In this document: piece by piece, positions 1 to 6,311 of the stretch | Layout of the letters: every line of letters begins with the position of its first letter | Numbering within the stretch: the first letter of the stretch is position 1 | Origin: Pseudomonadota bacterium | GTDB lineage: Bacteria > Pseudomonadota > Gammaproteobacteria > Acidiferrobacterales > Sulfurifustaceae | Reading direction: 5' to 3' | DNA length: 7,364 nucleotides | Assembly (NCBI GenBank): GCA_020354085.1 | Contig: CP070641.1 | Location: forward strand, 396,110-403,473 | Notes under the pieces: model-generated | The model's database searches: none | Told to the model about the DNA's origin: nothing | The model's input: the letters and a program-made list of their open reading frames with translations, nothing else | Program-made: the position numbers and the translations under genes

Positions 1-496
1 CGGGCTTGATGTCGAGATGCAGCATGCCGGCTTCGTGCACCGCGTTGAGGCCGTTCAAGATCGGAATGAAGATGCGCAACAGCGTTTGTTCATCGAGTCG
101 CGGACCATGGCGCTTGAGGTACTCGCCGAGACTCGCTCCTTTCTCGTACTCCATCACCATGTAGGCCGTGCCGTTGGCCTCCAAGAAACGCAGCACGCGT
201 ACGATGTTCGGATGCTTGAAGTGCGCGAGCGCGCGCGCCTCTTTCACGAAGTTCTTGAGACCCCAGTGGTAGTCGCGCACCGCTTCGCGTGACGGGTGTG
301 GCAGGATCTGGGTCTTGTCGCCACCACGGGTCGCGATCTCATGCGGCAAATATTCCTTGATCGCCACCAATGCCCCGAGCGCGGTGTCGCGCGCCAGGTA
401 GGTGATACCAAAGCCGCCATGGCCAAGCACCGACTCGATCTGGTACTCCGCCAGCTCGTAGCCGGTCGAAAGCGCGTTACGTTGATATGCAGTCAC
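1..496 (-). CDS. Ser/Thr protein kinase, N-terminal half (cut by window edge)
   Basis: This is a Hanks-type (eukaryotic-like) Ser/Thr kinase; 165 codons are visible and the reading frame runs off the left edge. Seen: glycine-rich loop LGHGGFG at residues 24-30, ATP-anchoring lysine in VAIKEYLP (K47), helix-C glutamate in FVKEAR (E86), hinge region MVMEYEKG at 113-120, and catalytic loop HLDIKP at 160-165 with catalytic Asp162. The window ends just before the expected Asn. The IKEYLP stretch is typical of a bacterial kinase subgroup that often carries extra C-terminal domains, but none can be seen here. The catalytic loop has Leu where most kinases have Arg (HRD), so it belongs to the non-RD class. 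The start is a GTG 17 codons before the kinase core; the frame stays open upstream to about 580 without an ATG, so a start further upstream is possible. It lies 142 nt after der in the same direction. Substrate unknown. Confidence 0.93.
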   Translation of the reverse strand, partial: MTAYQRNALSTGYELAEYQIESVLGHGGFGITYLARDTALGALVAIKEYLPHEIATRGGDKTQILPHPSREAVRDYHWGLKNFVKEARALAHFKHPNIVRVLRFLEANGTAYMVMEYEKGASLGEYLKRHGPRLDEQTLLRIFIPILNGLNAVHEAGMLHLDIKP

Positions 497-638
497 TGTT
501 GCTGGATTTCGGACGCGCCCCGCGGCGTTCCGCTCTATTATCCGTCCATGCACCGCTAGCGAGATTTGTCTCCCGATGGCTTAATTGAAGCACACCAGCG
601 GGTCTCGTCCAGAAACTTTTTCCATTATTTTCATGCAA
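497..638. other. Intergenic gap between der and the kinase gene
   Basis: This 142-nt spacer separates the der stop codon from the kinase start. On the minus strand it begins A/T-rich (to about 590) and becomes G/C-rich toward the kinase. I looked for a rho-independent terminator after der and found none: the only stems are short (GAGA/TCTC near 561-572 and GCGG/CCGC near 522-533) and none is followed by a T run on the minus strand. Read-through from der into the kinase is therefore possible, as is an own kinase promoter. No small gene or RNA could be supported here. Confidence 0.6.
537..542 (-). promoter_or_regulatory. Candidate -10 box upstream of the kinase gene
   Basis: The minus strand reads GATAAT here, a 5 of 6 match to the sigma-70 -10 consensus. 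Transcription would begin about 30-35 nt before the kinase GTG at 496. No convincing -35 element lies 16-18 nt upstream, so this is a weak prediction. A chance match is quite possible. Confidence 0.22.
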
Positions 639-2024
639 TTAAACACGTTGCTTGACGCGCGACCTCGCTCGCGCAGGGCGCCGTGTGGCGCGACGGACAG
701 CGCGTTTCGGCCGGTACGGATTGTCTTCCGCCCGGCATTCAATGCGCACCGGCGTGCCAACCAGACCAAACGCGCGCCGAAAGGCGTTGGCCAGGTAACG
801 TCGGTAGGCATCCGAAAGCTCATCCACCAAGTTGCCGTGCACGATGATCGTCGGTGGTCGCCGCCCGCCCTGATGGGCATACTTCGGCCGGATACGGCGA
901 CCGCGCAGCATGGGCGGCGGCGTGGCCTGCACCGCCGCGCCGAGGATGCGATTGAGCCGCGCTGTACTCATGGCGACGCAGGCCGCCGCGTAGGCCTCAC
1001 GAATCGAGTCGAAGAGCGGCGCCAAGCCGCTGCCACGCTTGGCGCTGATCTCATGTACACGCACGTAGTCCGCGAACGGCAGTTTGCGATTCACTTCACG
1101 CCTAACCCAAGCGCGCTGCGCAACATCGAGCAAGTCCCATTTGTTGATGGCCAGGACCAAGGCGCGTCCCTGCTCCAGGATATGGCCGGCGAGCGCGACG
1201 TCTTGATCGCCCACGCCAGCGTGGGCATCGATCACCAATATACATACATCCGACTCATCGATTGCTTGCAGCGTCTTGACCACCGAAAACTTCTCGATGG
1301 TCTCGCTTACCTTGGTGCGACGCCGCACACCGGCCGTGTCGATCAACACGTACTGCTGGGCGTTGCGCTCGAACGGTACGTGAATCGCGTCACGCGTGGT
1401 GCCGCCCTCATCGTAGACAATAACCCGCTCCTCGCCCAACAAGGCATTGACGAGGGTGGACTTGCCGACGTTTGGTCGGCCCACAATCGCGACTTTGGGC
1501 ACGTCCGCCGGCGGACCCGATTCATCCACCACAGGCAAGCCGACGAGCACGCGCTCCATTAACCCCGCCACACCGTCGCCGTGGCGCGCCGATATTGCGC
1601 TCGGTGCACCGAGACCTAGCGCATGAAATTCAGCAATGGCCGTCTCCGGCTCACGTCCTTCGACCTTGTTGACAGCGACATAGATGGGCTTGCCGCTACG
1701 CCGTAGCTGAGCGCTAAGCTCGCGTTCGCTCGCCACCAATCCAGAGGCACCGTCAACGACGAAAAGCACCGCGTCCGCTTCCGCGATCGCCTGTTGCGTT
1801 TGCTTGGTCATGTCGTCACCGAGCGCCCCGGCAAGCCTGTCGGCGACACCGCCTGTGTCAACCACCAGATAGGGTCGGTCGCCAACGCGGCCATCGCCAT
1901 ACTGACGATCGCGCGTCAGGCCTGGGGCATCTGCCACCAGCGCCAAGCGGCTTCGAGTTAAGCGATTAAACAGCGTGGACTTGCCGACATTGGGCCGGCC
2001 CACGATAACGATCACGGGCTTCAT
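639..2024 (-). CDS. der: Ribosome biogenesis GTPase Der (EngA)
   Basis: Der is an essential tandem-domain GTPase that binds the 50S subunit during late assembly. The 461-residue length suits the family. G domain 1 has the P-loop GRPNVGKST (9-17), DTGG (56-59) and the G4 motif NKVE (119-122), with Glu where NKxD is canonical. G domain 2 repeats the P-loop (182-190), followed by GGTTRD (207-212), DTAG (229-232), canonical NKWD (294-297) and SAK (327-329). A KH-like RNA-binding domain follows at about 355-435, ending at the conserved ENPY-like stretch (DNPY, 434-437). The last 23 residues form an Arg/Lys-rich tail, as in other Der proteins, probably touching rRNA. The start is an ATG with GRPNVGKS at the usual distance; no clear Shine-Dalgarno precedes it. 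It follows bamB by 58 nt, the usual order, and is probably the last housekeeping gene of this operon. Confidence 0.98.
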   Translation of the reverse strand: MKPVIVIVGRPNVGKSTLFNRLTRSRLALVADAPGLTRDRQYGDGRVGDRPYLVVDTGGVADRLAGALGDDMTKQTQQAIAEADAVLFVVDGASGLVASERELSAQLRRSGKPIYVAVNKVEGREPETAIAEFHALGLGAPSAISARHGDGVAGLMERVLVGLPVVDESGPPADVPKVAIVGRPNVGKSTLVNALLGEERVIVYDEGGTTRDAIHVPFERNAQQYVLIDTAGVRRRTKVSETIEKFSVVKTLQAIDESDVCILVIDAHAGVGDQDVALAGHILEQGRALVLAINKWDLLDVAQRAWVRREVNRKLPFADYVRVHEISAKRGSGLAPLFDSIREAYAAACVAMSTARLNRILGAAVQATPPPMLRGRRIRPKYAHQGGRRPPTIIVHGNLVDELSDAYRRYLANAFRRAFGLVGTPVRIECRAEDNPYRPKRAVRRATRRPARARSRVKQRV

Positions 2025-2082
2025 GACTATATGAATTTGCGGCGCAATCAGCCGAAGACCGGCAGTTTTTGCGCTTGCGGGA
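2025..2082. other. bamB-der gap with a small inverted repeat
   Basis: This 58-nt gap is the second longest in the cluster. At 2037-2047 lies a perfect 5-1-5 inverted repeat (TTGCGGCGCAA), 12 nt before the der start codon. As RNA it can form only a 4-bp stem with a 3-nt loop. At 2051-2063 a second 4-bp stem (GCCG/CGGC) is followed by five T on the plus strand, where there is no gene to terminate. I see no good promoter or Shine-Dalgarno for der, so der is most simply transcribed from upstream. Confidence 0.4.
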
Positions 2083-3219
2083 TTATTGCACGGTCACGGC
2101 CGCGAGTGCGCCACTCTGATCGCTGACAAAGAGCACACCGCGTTGTGCGACGGCGGTAGAAAGAATCGGGTCACCGCTTACCCGCAACCGCGCCACAAAA
2201 CGCCCGTCATCGCGTGCCAACCAATGTACGTAGCCCTCAAAGTCGCCGACCGCGATGTTTTCGCCGACCCGCGTGGGTGCGGACACGCGCCGGCCGCGCA
2301 GTTTCTCCTGCCGCCAGACGCTGGTTCCGGTCTTTTGGTCGAGTGCCGTCACCATGCCCTTGTCATCGCTCAGATATATATACTGCGAGTCGGCGTCCAT
2401 CGCGTTGAACACGGACGCATCGCGCGACCAGTTCAGTCGCCCGCTTTGCAGATCTACCGCTACGATCTTCCCTTGGTAGCTGGCGGCGTATAACGAACCG
2501 CCCACCACCAATAATGGGGCGTCGATATCAATGAGGCGCTCGATCTCATTGCGACCGCGTGGCTGTGCCACTGGCAACTCCCAGGCGAGCCGTCCGTCAC
2601 TGATTTCAAGCGCGACGATCTTGCCGTTGGCAAAACCGGTGATGACATACTGCCCGAGAATCAGGGGGCTGCTCGTGCCGCGCAGCGACAAAGCCGGCTC
2701 GCTGCGCTCGAACGTCCACAACTTCTTGCCGCTCGACGCACTGAGTGCGACGACCTTGCCATCTCCCGTTTGTGCTACCACGACACCACGTTGTGCTGTC
2801 GCCGGTGCCAGTATCTCCGTCGGTAGCGTCGCCTCCCAGCGCCGTGCACCACTACGTTGCTCGAGCGCGATGAGCTTGCCTTTGTCCGTGCCAACCAATA
2901 CCAGCCCATCCCCAAGGCCGACCGCCGCACTCACCGGGACGTCGAGTTCGATACGCCAGATCCGCTTGCCATCAGCCGCGCGCAGCGCACTCACCTGGCC
3001 CGCGCGGCCGGCAATGTAGATGACCTCACCGTCCAGACGGGGCCCAAGATGAAGGTAGGCCTTGCCTGCTCCCTCACCGATGCCGTGTTCCCACAGAAAC
3101 ATTGCCTTTCGCTCGGCCGTGAACTCAACCAGTTCGGCCGGCTTCTCGACCTCGATCGAACTGCGTGATGCGCAACCGAAGGACAGCGCTGCCACGCTCA
3201 CGATCACTGCAATACGCAT
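2083..3219 (-). CDS. bamB: Outer membrane protein assembly lipoprotein BamB (YfgL)
   Basis: BamB is the eight-bladed beta-propeller lipoprotein of the BAM complex, which folds beta-barrel proteins into the outer membrane; it sits on its periplasmic face and binds BamA. The chosen start gives 378 residues (E. coli 392). Residues 1-15 are a short lipoprotein signal peptide ending LSFG before Cys16; Phe at -2 and Ser at -3 are unusual but fit the broad lipobox pattern. PQQ-type blade repeats of the form G.v.AL...G...W recur about every 40 residues from 64 to the C-terminus; tryptophans close most blades. The stretch RNEIERLIDID (223-233) matches the conserved BamB loop region known to contact BamA. 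The start at 3219 lies 7 nt after the yfgM stop. An ATG at 3261 would overlap yfgM and give a longer, more basic signal peptide; neither has a good Shine-Dalgarno. Confidence 0.95.
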   Translation of the reverse strand: MRIAVIVSVAALSFGCASRSSIEVEKPAELVEFTAERKAMFLWEHGIGEGAGKAYLHLGPRLDGEVIYIAGRAGQVSALRAADGKRIWRIELDVPVSAAVGLGDGLVLVGTDKGKLIALEQRSGARRWEATLPTEILAPATAQRGVVVAQTGDGKVVALSASSGKKLWTFERSEPALSLRGTSSPLILGQYVITGFANGKIVALEISDGRLAWELPVAQPRGRNEIERLIDIDAPLLVVGGSLYAASYQGKIVAVDLQSGRLNWSRDASVFNAMDADSQYIYLSDDKGMVTALDQKTGTSVWRQEKLRGRRVSAPTRVGENIAVGDFEGYVHWLARDDGRFVARLRVSGDPILSTAVAQRGVLFVSDQSGALAAVTVQ

Positions 3220-3226
3220 CGCGCGG

Positions 3227-3868
3227 CTAGTGGTTTTTCGGGTTGCTTGCTGAGAATTCATCGAGCTTGAGAGTGAGAGACGTCGCTGCGCGCCCCTGGC
3301 GCGCGTACTTTGCCGCCTCTTGATACGCCGCTGCCGCATCGGCGCGCTTGCCGAGCGCCGTCAGGGCATCGCCCTTGAGTTCAAGGTAGTCCGCCTCGAA
3401 TCCTGCAACCTGTTTGCTTGGGATCAACGCCAACACCGAATCGGCTTCGCGCGCATCGAGCATGAGGCGCGCAAGCCGCAAGCGTGCAACATGTTCCACC
3501 GCGGTACCGCCACCGAGTTTTATAGCGGTGTCGAGCTGTGCCCGTGCCCCCGCCACGTCACCCGCCTCCACTGCGGTCCGCGCAAGCGTCAGTGCCGCGA
3601 GCGCGGCATAGGGCGTGCGACTGTAGTCTTGCTCGAGCTTGTTACCAGCGTCGCGCACCGCGCCAACGTCTTGACGACGTTGCGCGCTCAGCATGCGCTC
3701 GTAGAGCGCCGAGGCCTCCTGGCGCTGCTGTTCCTGATACGACTTCCAGAACTTGCCGCCGAACAGAAGCGCGACGCCGATCGCCACGCCTATGATTAGC
3801 GCCGTGCCGTACTCTTTCCACCAGGTCTTGAGTTTGTCTAGCTCTTCTTGGTCGGTATATGCGCTCAC
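3227..3868 (-). CDS. yfgM: Inner-membrane TPR protein YfgM (ancillary SecYEG chaperone)
   Basis: The 213-residue product matches YfgM (206 residues in E. coli), a single-pass membrane protein with a periplasmic tetratricopeptide domain; in E. coli it binds PpiD at the SecYEG translocon and helps hand over outer-membrane precursors. Seen: a short cytoplasmic N-terminus with the typical LDKLKTWWKEYG signature (10-21), a hydrophobic segment at about 22-38, then an Ala/Leu-rich helical region with TPR-like pairs (for example LAALTLARTAVEAGDVAGAR, and near the end GDALTALGKRADAAAAYQEA). The start is GTG at 3868, preceded by GGAGAG with a 5-nt spacer; a TTG at 3910 overlapping the hisS stop is open but has no such site and gives a longer N-terminus than usual. 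It lies 38 nt after hisS and 7 nt before bamB. Confidence 0.92.
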   Translation of the reverse strand: MSAYTDQEELDKLKTWWKEYGTALIIGVAIGVALLFGGKFWKSYQEQQRQEASALYERMLSAQRRQDVGAVRDAGNKLEQDYSRTPYAALAALTLARTAVEAGDVAGARAQLDTAIKLGGGTAVEHVARLRLARLMLDAREADSVLALIPSKQVAGFEADYLELKGDALTALGKRADAAAAYQEAAKYARQGRAATSLTLKLDEFSASNPKNH

Positions 3869-3873
3869 AATGA

Positions 3874-3879
3874 CTCTCC
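3874..3879 (-). promoter_or_regulatory. Ribosome binding site deciding the yfgM GTG start
   Basis: The minus strand reads GGAGAG, 5 nt before the GTG at 3868. This is one of the best Shine-Dalgarno sequences in the window and settles the start of yfgM against the upstream TTG. It directly touches the GC-only hairpin at 3880-3898. Confidence 0.75.
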
Positions 3880-3898
3880 GCGCGCGTTGGGTGCGCGC
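3880..3898 (-). other. GC-only hairpin in the hisS-yfgM gap
   Basis: The minus strand reads GCGCGC, a 7-nt loop (ACCCAAC), then GCGCGC: a perfect 6-bp stem made only of G and C, with a possible U-G pair at its foot. It ends exactly where the yfgM Shine-Dalgarno begins. There is no following T run, so it is not a rho-independent terminator. By position it could tune translation of yfgM or protect or mark an mRNA end; that is inference. Confidence 0.5.
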
Positions 3899-3904
3899 AC
3901 TATA
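3899..3904 (-). promoter_or_regulatory. Candidate -10 box just after hisS
   Basis: Directly after the hisS stop codon the minus strand reads TATAGT (5 of 6 to the -10 consensus), inside a TGATATATAGT stretch that also offers a TG-n-TATATA extended -10 arrangement. No recognisable -35 is seen upstream. It could drive yfgM-bamB-der internally, but A/T-rich runs near stop codons often look like this. Confidence 0.2.
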
Positions 3905-3906
3905 TA

Positions 3907-5175
3907 TCAAACTAGCCGCGATCGCAGATAGGCGGTGAGCTCCCCGCGTCCAATCTGCTCTTGCGCACCGCTCGCCAGCACCTTGACGCCGACTTCCCCG
4001 CGCGCAATCTCATCGCGTCCGATCAGGATTGCCAGCTTAGCGCCGCTGCGATCAGCGCGCTTGAGTTGGCTTTTGAGACTCCCGCCACCACAGTGGCACT
4101 CCACGCGGAAACCTTCCTCGCGCAGCGTCTCGGCCAACGCGAGTCCTTGCGTCGCTTCCTCGGTTTCGCCTGCAATCGCCACATACACTTGCGGCCGACT
4201 GGCGGCTTCGATCGCCCCTCCCTTCTGCTGGAGCAGTTCCACCAGGCGCTCGAGGCCAATGGCGAATCCCGCCGCCGCGGTATCCTGGCCACCGAGCATA
4301 CTCACCAAGCCGTCGTAGCGGCCACCGGCACAAACTGCCGACTGCGCGCCGAGCCGATCGGTTGTCCACTCGAACACCGTGCGCGTGTAGTAGTCCAGCC
4401 CGCGTACTAGACGCGGATTGTGTACAAACTTGATGCCAGCCTGCGCAAGCATCTTACCGAGTGTCGCGAAGTGCTCGAGCGAGACGTCGTCGAGATACGC
4501 GGTGAGCTTCGGGGCATCGCCAATTACCGGTTGCATCGCCGGATTCTTGCTATCCAGTACGCGCAGCGGATTCTTGTGCAGGCGCTGCCGACTGTCTTCG
4601 TCGAGCTCATCGAGGCGCCCCTGCAAATACGCCACCAGCGCCTCTCGGTACGCAGCGCGTGCCTGCGATGTGCCGAGTGAATTGAGCTCGAGGGTGAGGC
4701 CGTCGACACCCAGTGCGCGCCACAGGCGCTGGCACAACAACAGGAGCTCGGTGTCCAGATCGGGCGTCGCCATGCCGAAGGCTTCAACGCCGATCTGGTG
4801 GAACTGACGGTAGCGGCCTTTCTGTGGTCGCTCATGGCGAAACATCGGGCCCAGATACCAAAGTCGCTGCACTTGATTATGGAGGATTCCGTTCTCGATG
4901 CCGGCGCGCACACAACCCGCGGTGCCCTCAGGCCGCAACGTCAGGCTTTCGCCGTTGCGGTCCTCGAAGGTGTACATCTCCTTCTCGACGATATCCGTGA
5001 CCTCGCCGATCGAACGCCGATAGAGATCGGTCTTCTCGAGAACCGGGAAACGTATCTCACGATAACCATAGGCGTGCAGCACGCTACGCGCCTGTTCCTC
5101 GATGCGTTGCCACCAAACCAGATCGTCGGGCAACAGGTCATTCATGCCACGAATGGCCTGGATGTGCTTGCTCAA
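3907..5175 (-). CDS. hisS: Histidyl-tRNA synthetase (HisRS)
   Basis: HisRS is a dimeric class II enzyme that charges tRNA-His with histidine using ATP in the cytoplasm. With a TTG start the product is 422 residues (E. coli 424), and its N-terminus, SKHIQAIRGMNDLLP, aligns with the E. coli enzyme without a gap. Seen: the class II core from about 18; TLRPEGT (79-85); motif 2 FRHERPQKGRYRQF (112-125); the histidine-specific signature LVRGLDYYTRTVFEW (256-270), with Arg258 in the catalytic position; AGGRYDGL (283-290); motif 3 GFAIGLERL (303-311). An alpha/beta anticodon-binding domain fills about 328-422. No ATG lies near the right place: the next one, Met11, would cut off the conserved IQAIRG. 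A GAGGG ribosome binding site overlaps the ispG stop 7 nt before the TTG, which suggests translational coupling to ispG. The long open frame upstream to 5457 lies inside ispG and is not coding. Confidence 0.98.
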   Translation of the reverse strand: MSKHIQAIRGMNDLLPDDLVWWQRIEEQARSVLHAYGYREIRFPVLEKTDLYRRSIGEVTDIVEKEMYTFEDRNGESLTLRPEGTAGCVRAGIENGILHNQVQRLWYLGPMFRHERPQKGRYRQFHQIGVEAFGMATPDLDTELLLLCQRLWRALGVDGLTLELNSLGTSQARAAYREALVAYLQGRLDELDEDSRQRLHKNPLRVLDSKNPAMQPVIGDAPKLTAYLDDVSLEHFATLGKMLAQAGIKFVHNPRLVRGLDYYTRTVFEWTTDRLGAQSAVCAGGRYDGLVSMLGGQDTAAAGFAIGLERLVELLQQKGGAIEAASRPQVYVAIAGETEEATQGLALAETLREEGFRVECHCGGGSLKSQLKRADRSGAKLAILIGRDEIARGEVGVKVLASGAQEQIGRGELTAYLRSRLV

Positions 5176-5182
5176 TCCTCTG

Positions 5183-5187
5183 CCCTC
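5183..5187 (-). promoter_or_regulatory. Ribosome binding site deciding the hisS TTG start
   Basis: The minus strand reads GAGGG here, overlapping the ispG TGA stop codon and 7 nt before the TTG at 5175. It supports the rare TTG as the true hisS start. Its overlap with the ispG stop implies that ribosomes ending ispG could help start hisS. Confidence 0.65.
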
Positions 5188-6310
5188 AGCTGGCTTTCTT
5201 GGCGGCGACGTCGGTCGGCGCAACATCCGCCTGCTTGCGCCGGTCGACATGCTCGCGCACCGCGCGCTCGAGTTCCTCCACAAGTCTGGTGTTATCCACC
5301 TTGTGATCAGGCTTGCCGTCCACGTACAACAAGCTCGGCGACCCACCCGCCAAACCGATGTGTGCGGCGCGCGCTTCGCCGGGTCCGTTAACGCAGCAAC
5401 CGATAACGGCAACGTCGATCGGCTCGCGTATGTCTTCAAGCCGTGCCTCAAGCGCATTGACGGTGGCGATTACATTAAACTCCTGCCGCGAGCACGACGG
5501 GCAAGCGATGAGGTTTATCCCCTTGCTCCGAATGTGTAACGCCTTGAGGATGTCGAAACCGACGCGCACTTCCTCGACCGGGTCGGCGGCGAGCGACACG
5601 CGTATGGTGTCGCCGATGCCCTCCGCGAGCAGCATGCCGAGCCCGATTGCCGATTTGACCGCGCCCGAACGAAGGCCGCCAGCCTCGGTGATCCCGAGAT
5701 GTAGTGGCTGCTCGATCAAACGCGCCAGTTCCCGGTAGGCACCCGCCGCCAAGAACACATCGGAGGCCTTGACGCTTACTTTGAAATCTTTGAAGCCGAG
5801 ACGTTCCAGAATCTCGACGTGGCGCATGGCCGACTCCACCAACGCTTCCGGCGTCGGCTCGCCATATTTCTTCTGCAAGTCCTTCTCGAGCGAACCCGCG
5901 TTGACACCGATACGGATCGGGATGCCGCGATCGCGTGCCGCGTCGACCACCGCACGCACCCGGTCTTCGCGCCCGATATTGCCCGGGTTGATGCGCAGGC
6001 AATCAGCCCCCAATTCGGCGACGCGCAGGGCGATCCGATAGTCGAAGTGGATATCCGTTACGAGCGGAACGGTGACCTGCGACTTGATCTGGCCAAATGC
6101 TTCCGCCGCCTCCATCGTTGGCACCGACACGCGCACGATGTCAGCGCCAGCGGCCTCGAGCGCACGAACCTGCGCGACTGTTGCCGCGACGTCCGTAGTC
6201 TCCGTATTGGTCATGCTCTGCACGCTGATCGGGGCGTCGCCACCAACCGCCACCGGGCCGACATGTATCTTCCGACTCTTGCGGCGATGAATATCGTTGG
6301 CGCAAAACAC
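5186..6310 (-). CDS. ispG: 4-hydroxy-3-methylbut-2-en-1-yl diphosphate synthase (GcpE)
   Basis: IspG performs the penultimate step of the MEP isoprenoid pathway: it reductively converts 2-C-methylerythritol 2,4-cyclodiphosphate to HMBPP, using a [4Fe-4S] cluster. The 374-residue product (E. coli 372) starts MFCANDIHRRKS, aligning without a gap to the E. coli N-terminus. Seen: an N-terminal TIM barrel with PISVQSMTNT (27-36), GADIVRVSVP (55-64), DCLRINPGNIG (103-113) and IPIRIGVNAGSLE (130-142). The C-terminal reductase-like domain carries the cluster ligands Cys270 and Cys273 (CPSC), Cys305 in GCCVNGPGE, and Glu312; all four are present. This is the short proteobacterial form without the extra middle domain of plant and Chlamydia enzymes. 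The start codon is GTG, 1 nt after the rodZ stop, with GAGGGA 7 nt upstream inside the rodZ end, so translation is probably coupled to rodZ. Confidence 0.98.
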   Translation of the reverse strand: MFCANDIHRRKSRKIHVGPVAVGGDAPISVQSMTNTETTDVAATVAQVRALEAAGADIVRVSVPTMEAAEAFGQIKSQVTVPLVTDIHFDYRIALRVAELGADCLRINPGNIGREDRVRAVVDAARDRGIPIRIGVNAGSLEKDLQKKYGEPTPEALVESAMRHVEILERLGFKDFKVSVKASDVFLAAGAYRELARLIEQPLHLGITEAGGLRSGAVKSAIGLGMLLAEGIGDTIRVSLAADPVEEVRVGFDILKALHIRSKGINLIACPSCSRQEFNVIATVNALEARLEDIREPIDVAVIGCCVNGPGEARAAHIGLAGGSPSLLYVDGKPDHKVDNTRLVEELERAVREHVDRRKQADVAPTDVAAKKAS

Positions 6311-6311
6311 G

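Noticed and set aside
585..1562. 325-codon open frame on the plus strand opposite der
   Set aside because: It lies wholly antisense to der, whose protein is complete and conserved. Its product shows no recognisable domain and is rich in Arg/His as expected of a mirrored frame in G/C-rich DNA.
2051..2070. Inverted repeat followed by five T on the plus strand, like a terminator
   Set aside because: The stem is only 4 bp and no plus-strand gene precedes it. On the minus strand, the coding direction, no T run follows.
2371..2386. Alternating AT run (ATATATATA) within bamB
   Set aside because: It simply codes the YIY stretch of a propeller blade and has no partner elements suggesting a promoter or binding site.
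3262..3339. Far upstream start for bamB
   Set aside because: It would overlap yfgM by over 110 nt and add a highly basic segment before a normal signal peptide.
3869..3910. Upstream TTG start for yfgM overlapping the hisS stop
   Set aside because: No ribosome binding site precedes it, it adds a basic leader not seen in the family, and GGAGAG sits correctly before the GTG at 3868.
5176..5457. N-terminal extension of hisS into the ispG coding region
   Set aside because: The added residues have no similarity to HisRS and overlap the conserved C-terminal domain of ispG. The TTG at 5175 gives an exact family-length protein.
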